From Flemingiibacterium sp964430755 (lineage in GTDB: Bacteria > Bacillota > Clostridia > Oscillospirales > CAG-272), in assembly GCA_964430755.1 (NCBI GenBank), contig CAYSFT010000011.1:1-56222 (forward strand): 56,222 nucleotides of DNA, written 5' to 3'. Position 1 is the stretch's first letter. Each line of letters starts with the position of its first letter. The position numbers and the translations under genes are program-made. The notes below the pieces were generated by a model. The model worked only from the letters and a program-made list of their open reading frames with translations, ran no database searches and was not told the DNA's origin. This document shows positions 46,149 through 54,832 of this stretch, piece after piece.

Positions 46149-46298
46149 TTACTTAGTTTCCTTGTGAAGGGTATGCTTGCGGCAGAACTTACAGTACTTG
46201 TTCATTTCAAGTCTGTCGGGGTCATTTTTCTTGTTTTTCTTTGTGTCGTAGTTTCTCTGCTTGCATTCGCTGCACGCCAGTGTGATTTTAACTCTCAT
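46149..46298 (-). CDS. rpmG: 50S ribosomal protein L33, zinc-ribbon type
   Basis: A 49-residue ribosomal protein: MRVKITLACSECKQRNYDTK, then KNKKNDPDRLEMNKYCKFC and a basic HTLHKETK tail. Two CxxC pairs make it the zinc-binding (C+) form. A GGAGGTGCC ribosome site precedes the ATG. It is the first gene of rpmG-secE-nusG-rplK-rplA, the usual order, and is preceded by a 175-base folded leader. Confidence 0.95.
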   Translation of the reverse strand: MRVKITLACSECKQRNYDTKKNKKNDPDRLEMNKYCKFCRKHTLHKETK

Positions 46299-46475
46299 TT
46301 CGGCACCTCCCGATTAGATTATGCGAGGTTTCCCACGCACGTTAGAATTGTGACAGCATCGCCGACACATGGCGACAGACGGCACTGTCACGTACCTCCC
46401 TCCCGAAAACGGTCTTTTCCGGTACAGACTTCGCGGCGAAATCTGCGCAAAAAAAGAACCCTCTCGCAGAGGTAA
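46299..46475 (-). promoter_or_regulatory. Highly structured leader of the rpmG-secE-nusG-rplK-rplA operon
   Basis: From the predicted transcript start, a 5' hairpin CCTCT-GCG-AGAGG precedes a run of seven T (46472-46449). It is followed by CAGATTTC/GAAGTCTG (46445-46425), a CCGGAAAA/TTTTCGG hairpin (46422-46404), and GTGACAG/CTGTCAC enclosing TCGCC/GGCGA (46391-46350). I do not recognise a published leader family. Confidence 0.55.
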
Positions 46476-46479
46476 GGCT

Positions 46480-46508
46480 ATTTTATCATACTTTTTCCAC
46501 TTTGTCAA
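46480..46508 (-). promoter_or_regulatory. Promoter of the rpmG-rplA operon
   Basis: TTGACA and TAAAAT on the minus strand are separated by 17 bases. Confidence 0.85.
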
Positions 46509-46595
46509 GGGGTTTTTTGAATTTTTTTGGTTTTGCGCGAATTTGTCGCTATAATATTGAGGTGAATTGTTGTTTCTCGCCCTTGTCTTGCCCTC

Positions 46596-46745
46596 ATCAG
46601 TCTCGTATGCCCTCATCAGCCTCGCTTCGCTCGACAGCTTCCCCCGGGGGAAGCCTTTGGGTAACTTTGCGCCGCGATACTAACTTTTTGCCTTCCCTTG
46701 GGGGAAGGTGGTTTTCGCATTTTCGGCGAAAACCGGATGAGGGCA
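46596..46745. repeat. Two family C repeats in opposite orientation
   Basis: Copies lie at 46596-46661 and 46689-46745, between the typA terminator and the rpmG promoter. The second has a distinct middle hairpin (GGTTTTCGC with GCGAAAACC). Confidence 0.75.
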
Positions 46746-46766
46746 ATATCGCCGGATGAGGGCAAC

Positions 46767-46798
46767 AAAAAAATCGGAGCCACCAACCGGCAGCTCCG
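46767..46798 (-). terminator. typA terminator
   Basis: CGGAGC and GCTCCG close a GC-rich hairpin followed by seven T residues on the minus strand. Confidence 0.85.
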
Positions 46799-46804
46799 TG
46801 TGTA

Positions 46805-48628
46805 TTATTTTTTAAGCTTCGCCTGTGCTTTAAGTCTCAGCGAGGTGTCGAGGATTGATTTGCGAAGACGAATTGACTTCGGTGTTACTTCCATCAGCTC
46901 GTCATCGGCGAGGAACTCGATTGCTTCTTCGAGGCTCATTTGCTTGTGAGGTGTAAGGATAAGTGCCTCGTCTGCGCCGGTTGAACGTATCGCGGTAAGA
47001 TGCTTCTTCTTGCACGGGTTCAGCGCGATGTCACCGATCTTCGGCGATTCTCCGACGATCATACCCTCGTATACGGGAGTCTGTACGCCGACGAACATCT
47101 GTCCTCTGTCCTGCGTCTGATAGAGACCGTAAGAGGTGGTTTCGCCTGCCTCGCTCGCAACAAGTGAGCCGGTGTAACGAAGTGTGATATCTCCGCGGTA
47201 GGGCTGGTAACCGTCGAACACCGAGTTGATGATACCCTCTCCGCGTGTATCGGTCATAAATTCGCTTCTGTAACCGAACAGGCAGCGCGCCGGTATCAGA
47301 TATTCGATTCTCATACGGCTTCCGTGCAGGTTCATTTCAAGCAAGTCGCCCTTACGTGCACCGAGCTTCATGATAACCGTGCCCTCGCTTCCCTCGGGAA
47401 CGTCAATTGTAACGCGTTCCATCGGTTCGCAAAGCTGACCGTCAATCTCTTTATAAAGTACGCGCGGCATTGAGCAGGTAAGCTCGTAACCCTCGCGGCG
47501 CATATTTTCGATAAGGATGGAAAGGTGCATTTCTCCGCGTCCCGCAACCTTGAAGCTGTCGGTCGTGTCACCGTCCGAAACACGAAGCGAAACGTCACGC
47601 AGCAGCTCTTTATAAAGTCGCTCACGAAGCTGACGGGAGGTTACAAACTTGCCCTCACGTCCTGCGAACGGGCTGTCATTAACCGAGAATGTCATTTCGA
47701 GCGTCGGCTCGCTGACCTTTACAAACTCAAGCGGTTCAACGCAGGCGGTCGAGCATACCGTGTCGCCGATTGTAACGTCACCTGCGCCGGAGAAGCAGAC
47801 GATATCGCCCATCTTCGCCGTTTCAACAGGGATTCTCTGTAAACCGTCTATCTGATAGAGCGAAACGATTTTTGTGCGCTTGGTGGCTCCCTCATTATGG
47901 AAGTTTGAAATAACAACCTCCTGACCAACCTTGACCTGTCCGCGCTCGATACGTCCGATACCGATTCTTCCGACATACTCGTTATAGTCGATTGAAGAAA
48001 CCAGCATCTGCAGAGGCTCGTCCGCTTCACCTTCGGGCGCAGGAATGTATTCAAGAATCGTGTCAAAGAGACATTTGAGATCCTCTCCGCGTTCTTCCGG
48101 CGAAATTGATGCTGTGCCGTCACGTCCGCAGGCGAAGATCATCGGGGAATCAAGCTGTTCGTCTGTTGCATCAAGGTCAATCAGAAGCTCGAGTACCTCG
48201 TCGATAACCTCGTTTATACGTGCATCGGGACGGTCCACCTTGTTGACAACAACGATAACCTTATGCTTAAGCTCCAGTGCACGCTGGAGAACGAAACGTG
48301 TCTGCGGCATAGGTCCTTCCGCCGCGTCAACGAGCAGAAGTACGCCGTTTACCATTTTGAGTATACGTTCAACCTCGCCGCCGAAATCCGCGTGACCGGG
48401 TGTGTCGATGATGTTTATTTTAACGTCCTTATAATGCGCGGCGGTGTTCTTTGCTAAAATCGTAATGCCGCGTTCCTTTTCGATTGCGCCGGAGTCCATA
48501 ACTCGGTCCTCGGTTGCCTGATTTTCACGGAATATACCGCCCTGCTTGAGCATTTCGTCAACGAGGGTAGTCTTACCGTGGTCAACGTGAGCGATGATCG
48601 CTATGTTTCTTAAATCGTTACGGATCAA
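46805..48628 (-). CDS. typA: Ribosome-associated GTPase TypA/BipA
   Basis: A 607-residue translational GTPase. It begins MIRNDLRNIAIIAHVDHGKT, with IIDTPGHADFGGEVERI and VVVNKVDRPDAR completing the GTP-binding site, followed by EF-G-like domains and the TypA-specific C-terminus (GDIALNPCKKKHLTAIRSTG). The start is TTG at 48628, because AAGGAG lies eight bases upstream and the product then matches the family start. The in-frame ATG 11 codons earlier lies only about seven bases after the expected transcript start and lacks a ribosome site. Confidence 0.95.
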   Translation of the reverse strand: MIRNDLRNIAIIAHVDHGKTTLVDEMLKQGGIFRENQATEDRVMDSGAIEKERGITILAKNTAAHYKDVKINIIDTPGHADFGGEVERILKMVNGVLLLVDAAEGPMPQTRFVLQRALELKHKVIVVVNKVDRPDARINEVIDEVLELLIDLDATDEQLDSPMIFACGRDGTASISPEERGEDLKCLFDTILEYIPAPEGEADEPLQMLVSSIDYNEYVGRIGIGRIERGQVKVGQEVVISNFHNEGATKRTKIVSLYQIDGLQRIPVETAKMGDIVCFSGAGDVTIGDTVCSTACVEPLEFVKVSEPTLEMTFSVNDSPFAGREGKFVTSRQLRERLYKELLRDVSLRVSDGDTTDSFKVAGRGEMHLSILIENMRREGYELTCSMPRVLYKEIDGQLCEPMERVTIDVPEGSEGTVIMKLGARKGDLLEMNLHGSRMRIEYLIPARCLFGYRSEFMTDTRGEGIINSVFDGYQPYRGDITLRYTGSLVASEAGETTSYGLYQTQDRGQMFVGVQTPVYEGMIVGESPKIGDIALNPCKKKHLTAIRSTGADEALILTPHKQMSLEEAIEFLADDELMEVTPKSIRLRKSILDTSLRLKAQAKLKK

Positions 48629-48674
48629 TGAAGTTTCTCCTTTTTTCGTAGATTTTACCATATCACATTTTTTT

Positions 48675-48702
48675 ATTATACCATATTTTCTCGCCGTGTA
48701 AA
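48675..48702 (-). promoter_or_regulatory. typA promoter
   Basis: TTTACA and TATAAT on the minus strand are separated by 16 bases. Confidence 0.65.
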
Positions 48703-48903
48703 AGAGTTATTTTTTACAATGTTTGCAGTGTTTTGATAAGATTTTTTGATATGTGGCACGGTTTCGGTGTGTTGGAAAATGGATTTTTCTTCCATTAAAT
48801 GTCAAAAAAATGTTAGGGCTGATTTTTTCGACACATTATTAGACATTACCTTTCATGATATGTAACATACTTTGTGCAAACAGCCAAATATTGCTAATAT
48901 ATC

Positions 48904-48932
48904 TTGCAATATCTTCCATGCTATGATATAAT
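48904..48932 (+). promoter_or_regulatory. Promoter of the large SLH surface protein gene
   Basis: TTGCAA and TATAAT are separated by 17 bases. The short leader contains a small GCCC/GGGC hairpin and ends with an AGAGGAAGG ribosome site. The rest of the 374-base typA spacer is AT-rich with no gene seen. Confidence 0.7.
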
Positions 48933-49002
48933 TAAATTTGTAGTTGTCTGCCCACTTCACGGGCGACTGACTAAATAATTCATTAGAGGAAGGTAAATTC
49001 TC

Positions 49003-52000
49003 ATGACAAGATCCAAACGCATTTTAAGCTTGGTTATCGCTATGATCATGTGTATCGGTATGATTCCGATGACAGGTATAGCGGCAACCGAAACCGCAGG
49101 ATTTGACAATTTTGCAGTGCAGAATACCGTCGAATCCGACACCTTCACAGACTTCACCGAGGATGATTGGTTTTACAATGACGTAAAAGCAGTATATGAG
49201 CTCGGTCTGATGGTTGGTAAGGGTGAGGGCACATTCGCACCCGACAGCTCCGTAACTCTTGCGGAAGCTATCACCATCGCGGCTCGTCTCAACTCCACCT
49301 ACACAACAGGTGCGGATGAGTTCGAAGTAAGCGATCCGTGGTACAAGAGCTATGCTGACTATGCTATCGAAAACGGCATTCTCACATTTGAAGTTGCAGA
49401 CTACAACGCTCCCGCAAAGAGAGCAGAGTTTGCGCTCATCATGGCAAACGCTCTTCCCGAGGAAGCACTTGAAGCTATAAATACTGTTACAGACGGTGCT
49501 ATTCCGGATGTTGCTGCTGACGCTGAATATGCAGAGGCAGTATACGCGCTCTACCGTGCCGGCATTATGATCGGTAACGACGAGGCAGGCACATTCGCTC
49601 CCGACTCCGAGATCAAGAGAAGCGAGGTTGCGGCGATCACCGCTCGTATGGCAGACGCTGAGCTTCGCAAAGAGGTAACTCTCGGCGAGGAAGAAACCAC
49701 CGAGGCAGAGGACACCTCTACTGAGCCCGAGGAGACTACTGCAGAGGCTGATGAGACTACCGAGCCCGAAGAGACCACTGCAGAGTCTGAGGACACGACT
49801 GACGCTGAAGATACAACTGCTCCCGAGGACACCACTGCCGAATCCGAGGAGACAACCGCTCCTGAAGAAGATGAGGCTGAGGAGGCAGCAAGAAAGCGCA
49901 AGATGCGTGAGCTTTTCCTCGCTATCATTGGTTTCCAGATGGGCAAGGAGGATCAGAAAACATACACTGTAGCATTCAACTCCAACGGTGGTACTGCTGT
50001 TGCAAGTCAGTACGTTTCCGAAGGTGGTCTTGCCGTTAAGCCGGAAGATCCGATAAATCCAGGCTTTCTCCTTGAAGGCTGGTATGTTGATGAAGAACTT
50101 AACTTCAAGTTCAACTTTGCAACTCCCATCGTTTCCGACCTTACTCTTCACGCAAATTGGATTCCCTCTGGTTCTGCATACCAGGTAACATTTATGCTCA
50201 ACAACGGCAGCAACGGCTCCTATCAAATGCAGCTTGTTCCTGCCGGCGAAACTGCAACGCGCCCTGTTGATCCCGAAATGGATCTTCACCGTTTTGTAAA
50301 CTGGTACACCGAGCCCGAAGGCTTGAATGAATTCGACTTCTCAACCCCCATTACCACAAACACATTCGTTTATGCAGCATGGGGCGCACCCGACGGAGAT
50401 GACAGCACTCTCTACAGTGCAAATTCAGGCGGAGGAACCGATTTTGCCATTGCCGGCCTCGAAATGACCGGTTCCAATCTCACCGCAACCATAAACACCA
50501 ACACTTCCGCGTTCCTTGTTGTAAGCTTCTATGAAGACGACGGCACATTCTTCACCGGCGACTTTGAGAATGATCCGAATGCTCCCGCATTAATCACAAC
50601 TGTTTCGGCAAGAACGCCTGAATACTGTGAGCTTGTTCCCGTAATCATTCCCGTAACGGAAACTCTCCCCGAGCATTACTACATCGTAGCTGAGCTTTGC
50701 GACGAGCATGGTAACGCTCTCTGTTCCCCTCTTGTTAATAACGAGAACACTGCAGTCTATGAGGTTTACGACAGCAAGACTGTTGCAGACTTCGACGAGG
50801 AGCTCGTTTTAATGTACACGGGCGAGCTTGACGATAACTTTGCGGTTCTCAACGAAGATGTCAAGCACATAACCAGTACCGACACCGTAAATACCCTTGA
50901 AGTTGAATACATCCCCGTTCCCGTTGTTGACGAGGATGACGTTGCCGGCGTTGACGATAAGGTTTACCATTTCACAAACCCCGATGCAGCACTTCTTGCT
51001 CTCCAGGTTGGTGACGTTGTTATAATTGACGACACATCCTATCTCTTCAAGATCGCTTCGATCACCGAGGAAAACGGCGAGATCATCATGACCGAATCCT
51101 CTGATGTTGAAATCACAGACTTCTATCAGTTCATAAAGATTGACATGGACATTCAGAATCCGGATGCTGAACCCGCTTCACAGAGTGACTTCAGCCTGGA
51201 TGGAGATGTTGTTGACGCCTCCACCTCGTTTGAAATCGCAAGAACAATCAATTGGACGCCCAAGGATTGGCTCGAAATCGGCGGTGGATTCACAGTCACC
51301 GGAACATTACGCATAAAAGTCGTTTACGACATTAAGGTATTTGCAAGAGATTACATTGCTATCGAGTTCACGGCTGACGCTCAGGTCAAGCTCGACGGTC
51401 ACGTTGAGGTCAGCATCGACAACAGTGACTCTGTTGCAGCCGGAAGCGATAAGATCGAAATAGAGTTTTTCAAGGTAGGTATCCCGACGCCAATCGCAGG
51501 TCTTACCATTGAAATCAAGCCTTCTGTTCCGATTGAACTTGAAGCAAAGGCAGGACTCACATTCGAGGCTACCTCCAAGATAACCGCAGGCTTTAAATAC
51601 AGCAACTACGACGGCAAGCAGAACATTAACAAGAAGGAAAGTTCCTTAAAGCTCTATCTCCAGGGCGAAGCTTCCGCAAAGATTGGTCCCAAGCTCAAGA
51701 TATCGCTTGCATTCTGTAAGAGTGTACTTGAGGTTGGTCTGAATGCAGGTGCCGGCGTTAAATTCACTGCAAAGACAAACGAAATCACCATTGGAGAGAT
51801 CACAAATGCAGAAGAAAAGCATGCATGCGGACTCTGCATTGAGGGTACCGCAAAGTGGTATGCCGAGGTTTATGTCGATGTTACCTACTGCGTAATTAAG
51901 GATATTCTCGAGGGTGATCTCGGCAAATGGTACATCGTGCAGTTCGAAGGCGACTTCCCGATATCCCCCAACTTCTATTTCTCTGTCATCAACGCAGAAG

Positions 52001-53382
52001 ACAGCTATTTTGAAGGCTCGCCTAAGTTTGGCTGGGGAACCTGCCCCAACACCTCTTACAGAACCGACATTATCGTTAAAGATGAAAACGGTCAGGAGAT
52101 CCGCGGTATTGACGTTTATGTCGAGCATGACCGCACCGGTCGCAGCAACTCCGGCGATTCGCCCTACCGCACATACCTCTACAAAGGTTCTTACACAGCT
52201 ACCGCAAGCATCGATGGAAACTATGTTTCGAAGTCAATTACAGTTTCCGATTCCGCTCAGACAGTAGTTCTCACAGCTGAGTCGAACGACGGTACTGCAT
52301 ACGGTTCGGTTGTTGATGCAACCACAGGAAGCCCCATTTCCGGAGCATCCGTTGTTGTTTCGCAGAACGGCGTAAACATCGACTCCGCAGTTACAGCAGC
52401 AGACGGTTCCTTCAGCGTTGAGCTTGCTGACGGTACATATCTTATCACCACAACCAAGTCCGGTTATCAGACCTTCCAGGACTACGTAACTGTTTCGAAC
52501 GCAACAACCACATACCTGCAGGTAACTCGCCTCGTTCCCGAGGAGGATGACTCCGCTCGCGGCGGTTTTGCAGGAAGAATTGTTGACGGCGTAACCGGAT
52601 ATCCCATAAACAACGTTCGCCTTGAGATCCGTTACGGCTGGAACAACCCCGGCACCGGCGATATCATTGACGTAATCTATACAGACAGCGACGGCGACTT
52701 CCGCTTCGCTCTGCGTAACTTCCTCGGTCTTCCTGTCGGTTTAAGACCCGGTGAATATACGCTCATCGCTACCAAAGACGGTTACATGACCACTTCCCAC
52801 AACATCACCGTAGTGGCTAATGAAGAAAGAGGCGGTCAGGGCTTCAGTATGTCCCCTGTGCTCGGCGAAAATCAGTGCCGAATCAGACTTGAATGGGGTG
52901 CAAGCCCGAGAGACCTTGACTCTCACCTTGTTGCTCCTCTTGTCGGCGGCGGCACATACCATCTGTACTTCCCCGAAGCAGAAGAAAACGGCGGTAACCC
53001 CCACGATGATTACTTCATCCTCGACCTTGATGACACATCCTCTTACGGCCCCGAAACAACAACGATCAAGCAGGCTATCCCCGGAAAGTATTACTTCTAC
53101 GTTTATAACTGGTCCGGTGAGAGCGATATGAGATATTCAGATGCAAGAGTTATCGTTGACTTCAATGATCGCACATACACATTCAACATCCCGCTTGATC
53201 AGGGTTCAGGCAGATATTGGAATGTATTTGTTCTCGACACAGTTGCCGGAACAATCACTCCAACCAACACGATCACAGATGCGCCCAGCGCCTTTTCGCT
53301 TGATTCCCTCGGCAGCACTTCCGTTGACGATGAAATTTTAGCTATGATCGACGAGGATATTCGCAACACCCCCAAGAACTAA
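49003..53382 (+). CDS. Giant SLH-anchored multidomain surface protein
   Basis: A 1459-residue exported protein. A signal peptide (about 1-27) leads into three S-layer homology repeats (about 47-218). A linker of acidic Thr/Glu/Pro repeats such as PEETTAE and SEDTTDAE follows (about 225-295). Two InlB B-repeat-type beta-grasp units (about 320-387 and 393-461) each end in WxP or AAW. A long central region of unknown fold (about 470-1075) contains a cysteine pair CGLC. Two carboxypeptidase-regulatory-like beta-sandwiches follow (for example YGSVVDATTGSPISGASVVV), and a DUF2135-like C-terminal domain (RLEWGASPRDLDSHL). It should sit on the cell wall and may mediate adhesion or carbohydrate contact. 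It ends at a strong terminator. Confidence 0.9.
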   Translation: MTRSKRILSLVIAMIMCIGMIPMTGIAATETAGFDNFAVQNTVESDTFTDFTEDDWFYNDVKAVYELGLMVGKGEGTFAPDSSVTLAEAITIAARLNSTYTTGADEFEVSDPWYKSYADYAIENGILTFEVADYNAPAKRAEFALIMANALPEEALEAINTVTDGAIPDVAADAEYAEAVYALYRAGIMIGNDEAGTFAPDSEIKRSEVAAITARMADAELRKEVTLGEEETTEAEDTSTEPEETTAEADETTEPEETTAESEDTTDAEDTTAPEDTTAESEETTAPEEDEAEEAARKRKMRELFLAIIGFQMGKEDQKTYTVAFNSNGGTAVASQYVSEGGLAVKPEDPINPGFLLEGWYVDEELNFKFNFATPIVSDLTLHANWIPSGSAYQVTFMLNNGSNGSYQMQLVPAGETATRPVDPEMDLHRFVNWYTEPEGLNEFDFSTPITTNTFVYAAWGAPDGDDSTLYSANSGGGTDFAIAGLEMTGSNLTATINTNTSAFLVVSFYEDDGTFFTGDFENDPNAPALITTVSARTPEYCELVPVIIPVTETLPEHYYIVAELCDEHGNALCSPLVNNENTAVYEVYDSKTVADFDEELVLMYTGELDDNFAVLNEDVKHITSTDTVNTLEVEYIPVPVVDEDDVAGVDDKVYHFTNPDAALLALQVGDVVIIDDTSYLFKIASITEENGEIIMTESSDVEITDFYQFIKIDMDIQNPDAEPASQSDFSLDGDVVDASTSFEIARTINWTPKDWLEIGGGFTVTGTLRIKVVYDIKVFARDYIAIEFTADAQVKLDGHVEVSIDNSDSVAAGSDKIEIEFFKVGIPTPIAGLTIEIKPSVPIELEAKAGLTFEATSKITAGFKYSNYDGKQNINKKESSLKLYLQGEASAKIGPKLKISLAFCKSVLEVGLNAGAGVKFTAKTNEITIGEITNAEEKHACGLCIEGTAKWYAEVYVDVTYCVIKDILEGDLGKWYIVQFEGDFPISPNFYFSVINAEDSYFEGSPKFGWGTCPNTSYRTDIIVKDENGQEIRGIDVYVEHDRTGRSNSGDSPYRTYLYKGSYTATASIDGNYVSKSITVSDSAQTVVLTAESNDGTAYGSVVDATTGSPISGASVVVSQNGVNIDSAVTAADGSFSVELADGTYLITTTKSGYQTFQDYVTVSNATTTYLQVTRLVPEEDDSARGGFAGRIVDGVTGYPINNVRLEIRYGWNNPGTGDIIDVIYTDSDGDFRFALRNFLGLPVGLRPGEYTLIATKDGYMTTSHNITVVANEERGGQGFSMSPVLGENQCRIRLEWGASPRDLDSHLVAPLVGGGTYHLYFPEAEENGGNPHDDYFILDLDDTSSYGPETTTIKQAIPGKYYFYVYNWSGESDMRYSDARVIVDFNDRTYTFNIPLDQGSGRYWNVFVLDTVAGTITPTNTITDAPSAFSLDSLGSTSVDDEILAMIDEDIRNTPKN

Positions 53383-53390
53383 TCAAAGAT

Positions 53391-53414
53391 ACCCCGGGGA
53401 AACCCGGGGTTTTC
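53391..53414 (+). terminator. Terminator after the large SLH gene
   Basis: ACCCCGGG and CCCGGGGT form a perfect 8-bp stem with a GAAA loop, followed by TTT. Confidence 0.85.
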
Positions 53415-53437
53415 TAAACGAAACGGAGTTTATTTGA

Positions 53438-53962
53438 ATGTTTGAAGTCAGAATAAAACGCTCAACCCCCGAAAGCCGTGCGGCAGAAGAAAAGGCTTAC
53501 AACTCGAATCCACCGTCATTTTTTCAATGTGAATCCCATCCGAATGTCCCCCGTGGGGTTTGGATCTCTCTGATAATATTCAGCGCGGTCTGGTTCGCTG
53601 TTGCGGCAGGCTTCATTTGCATACTGTTTTCAAAGTGGTGGGTTATACCTTGCGCCGCACTGCTGTGGATAATCTTAGTGCTGTGTGTGCGACACAATAT
53701 AGCTAACATCAACTCGGTTGACACGCTCTCAACGGAAAACGAAATCCTCACTATCCGGCTTGCAAACGGTGAGGTTCACACCTATAAAACAGACAGTATT
53801 AAAGCGGCATTCCGCCGTGTCAGAAATGCTAACAAAAACCGTCCTGTTCTGAACGGTCATTTCAAGCTGACTGTTACGTCCTCCGGAAAGAAAACCGAAT
53901 ATGACGTACTTGCAAGCGATGAAACACGGTTCAAGGCTTTTGTTTCAAATTTGCAAAAATAA
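53438..53962 (+). CDS. Small membrane protein of unknown function
   Basis: A 174-residue protein that I do not recognise. A hydrophilic N-terminus (about 1-38) is followed by two hydrophobic helices (about 42-62 and 68-85) and a soluble domain with alternating strands (NEILTIRLANGEVHTYKTDS onward). That layout resembles proteins with a bacterial PH-like domain after a membrane hairpin, but the resemblance is weak. A GGAG site lies about 11 bases before the ATG. No promoter is obvious, so it may depend on readthrough from the SLH gene. Confidence 0.7.
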   Translation: MFEVRIKRSTPESRAAEEKAYNSNPPSFFQCESHPNVPRGVWISLIIFSAVWFAVAAGFICILFSKWWVIPCAALLWIILVLCVRHNIANINSVDTLSTENEILTIRLANGEVHTYKTDSIKAAFRRVRNANKNRPVLNGHFKLTVTSSGKKTEYDVLASDETRFKAFVSNLQK

Positions 53963-53978
53963 CTCAATCCAAACAAAC

Positions 53979-54020
53979 AACAACGGACGTACCATTTTAG
54001 CTTCGGTACGCCCGTTTTCG
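53979..54020. terminator. Bidirectional terminator between the small membrane protein gene and ymdB
   Basis: ACGGACGTACC pairs with GGTACGCCCGT (one mismatch), with T-rich sequence on both sides. The two genes converge here. Confidence 0.75.
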
Positions 54021-54030
54021 CATTCCCTTT

Positions 54031-54810
54031 TTAAAACTTCACCCGCTCCACCGAGATAACCTTTTTCGTTTCCGTATCTATCTCAAACACAACCCCATTT
54101 ACCACGGTTGCACCCTCGGCAAGCTCGAACTTGACCGGCATCTTCGTGCGCATCTTTTCAATTATAATATCCGCGCGTACACCAAGTACACCGTCGGGCG
54201 GTCCTGACATTCCAAGATCGGTCACGTAACCGCTTCCGTTTGGCAAAATCGTTTCATCCGCCGTCGGCACGTGTGTGTGCGTTCCGAAAATAACGTTCAC
54301 CCTGCCGTCAAGGTAACGTCCGAGCGCGATCTTTTCGCTTGTTGCTTCCGCGTGAAAATCCAGCACCGCAAAGTCAAAGCGTCCTGCCTCGCGGTCGAGT
54401 ATGCGGTCAGCCGTTCCAAACGGACAGTTCAACGCATCGAGATATATCGTTCCGAGCATATTAATGACAAGTATACGGTAACCGTCGATATTAGCGAACG
54501 TGTAACCGTTTCCGGCTGTTCCGTAAGGGTAGTTCGCAGGACGGACGACACTGCGGTTCATTTCAAGGTAACGTCTGATCTCGCGACGCTTGAAAATATG
54601 ATTTCCGCCCGTCAGAACGTCACATCCCGATGAAAGCAGTTTATCCGCGCTTTCAATATCGAGACCGTTACCGAGAGCCGCATTTTCCGCGTTGCAGACG
54701 ACCATATTGATACCGTTCTCCTTGCGAAAGCTCCACAGCTTTTCGTTTATATACTGCACCGCCGCCGGACCGACAACGTCTCCGATGGCTAAAATCTTGA
54801 ATGTATTCAT
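54031..54810 (-). CDS. ymdB: YmdB-family metallophosphoesterase
   Basis: A 259-residue calcineurin-like phosphoesterase (TIGR00282/YmdB). The metal-binding residues appear in ILAIGDVVG, VCNAENAALGNGL, LTGGNHIF, LDFHAEATSEK and FGTHTHVPTADE. The B. subtilis protein hydrolyses 2',3'-cyclic nucleotides and affects biofilm and motility decisions. AGGAG precedes the ATG. In many Firmicutes the gene follows rny; here it precedes or follows rarA on the same strand, 22 bases apart, and probably shares its transcript. Confidence 0.93.
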   Translation of the reverse strand: MNTFKILAIGDVVGPAAVQYINEKLWSFRKENGINMVVCNAENAALGNGLDIESADKLLSSGCDVLTGGNHIFKRREIRRYLEMNRSVVRPANYPYGTAGNGYTFANIDGYRILVINMLGTIYLDALNCPFGTADRILDREAGRFDFAVLDFHAEATSEKIALGRYLDGRVNVIFGTHTHVPTADETILPNGSGYVTDLGMSGPPDGVLGVRADIIIEKMRTKMPVKFELAEGATVVNGVVFEIDTETKKVISVERVKF

Positions 54811-54832
54811 GCCTATATCTCCTGTGTAAATG

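Noticed and set aside
49024..50289. Open frame antisense to the SLH domains of the large surface protein
   Set aside because: It is a mirror of the strongly biased SLH-coding strand, with no ribosome site.
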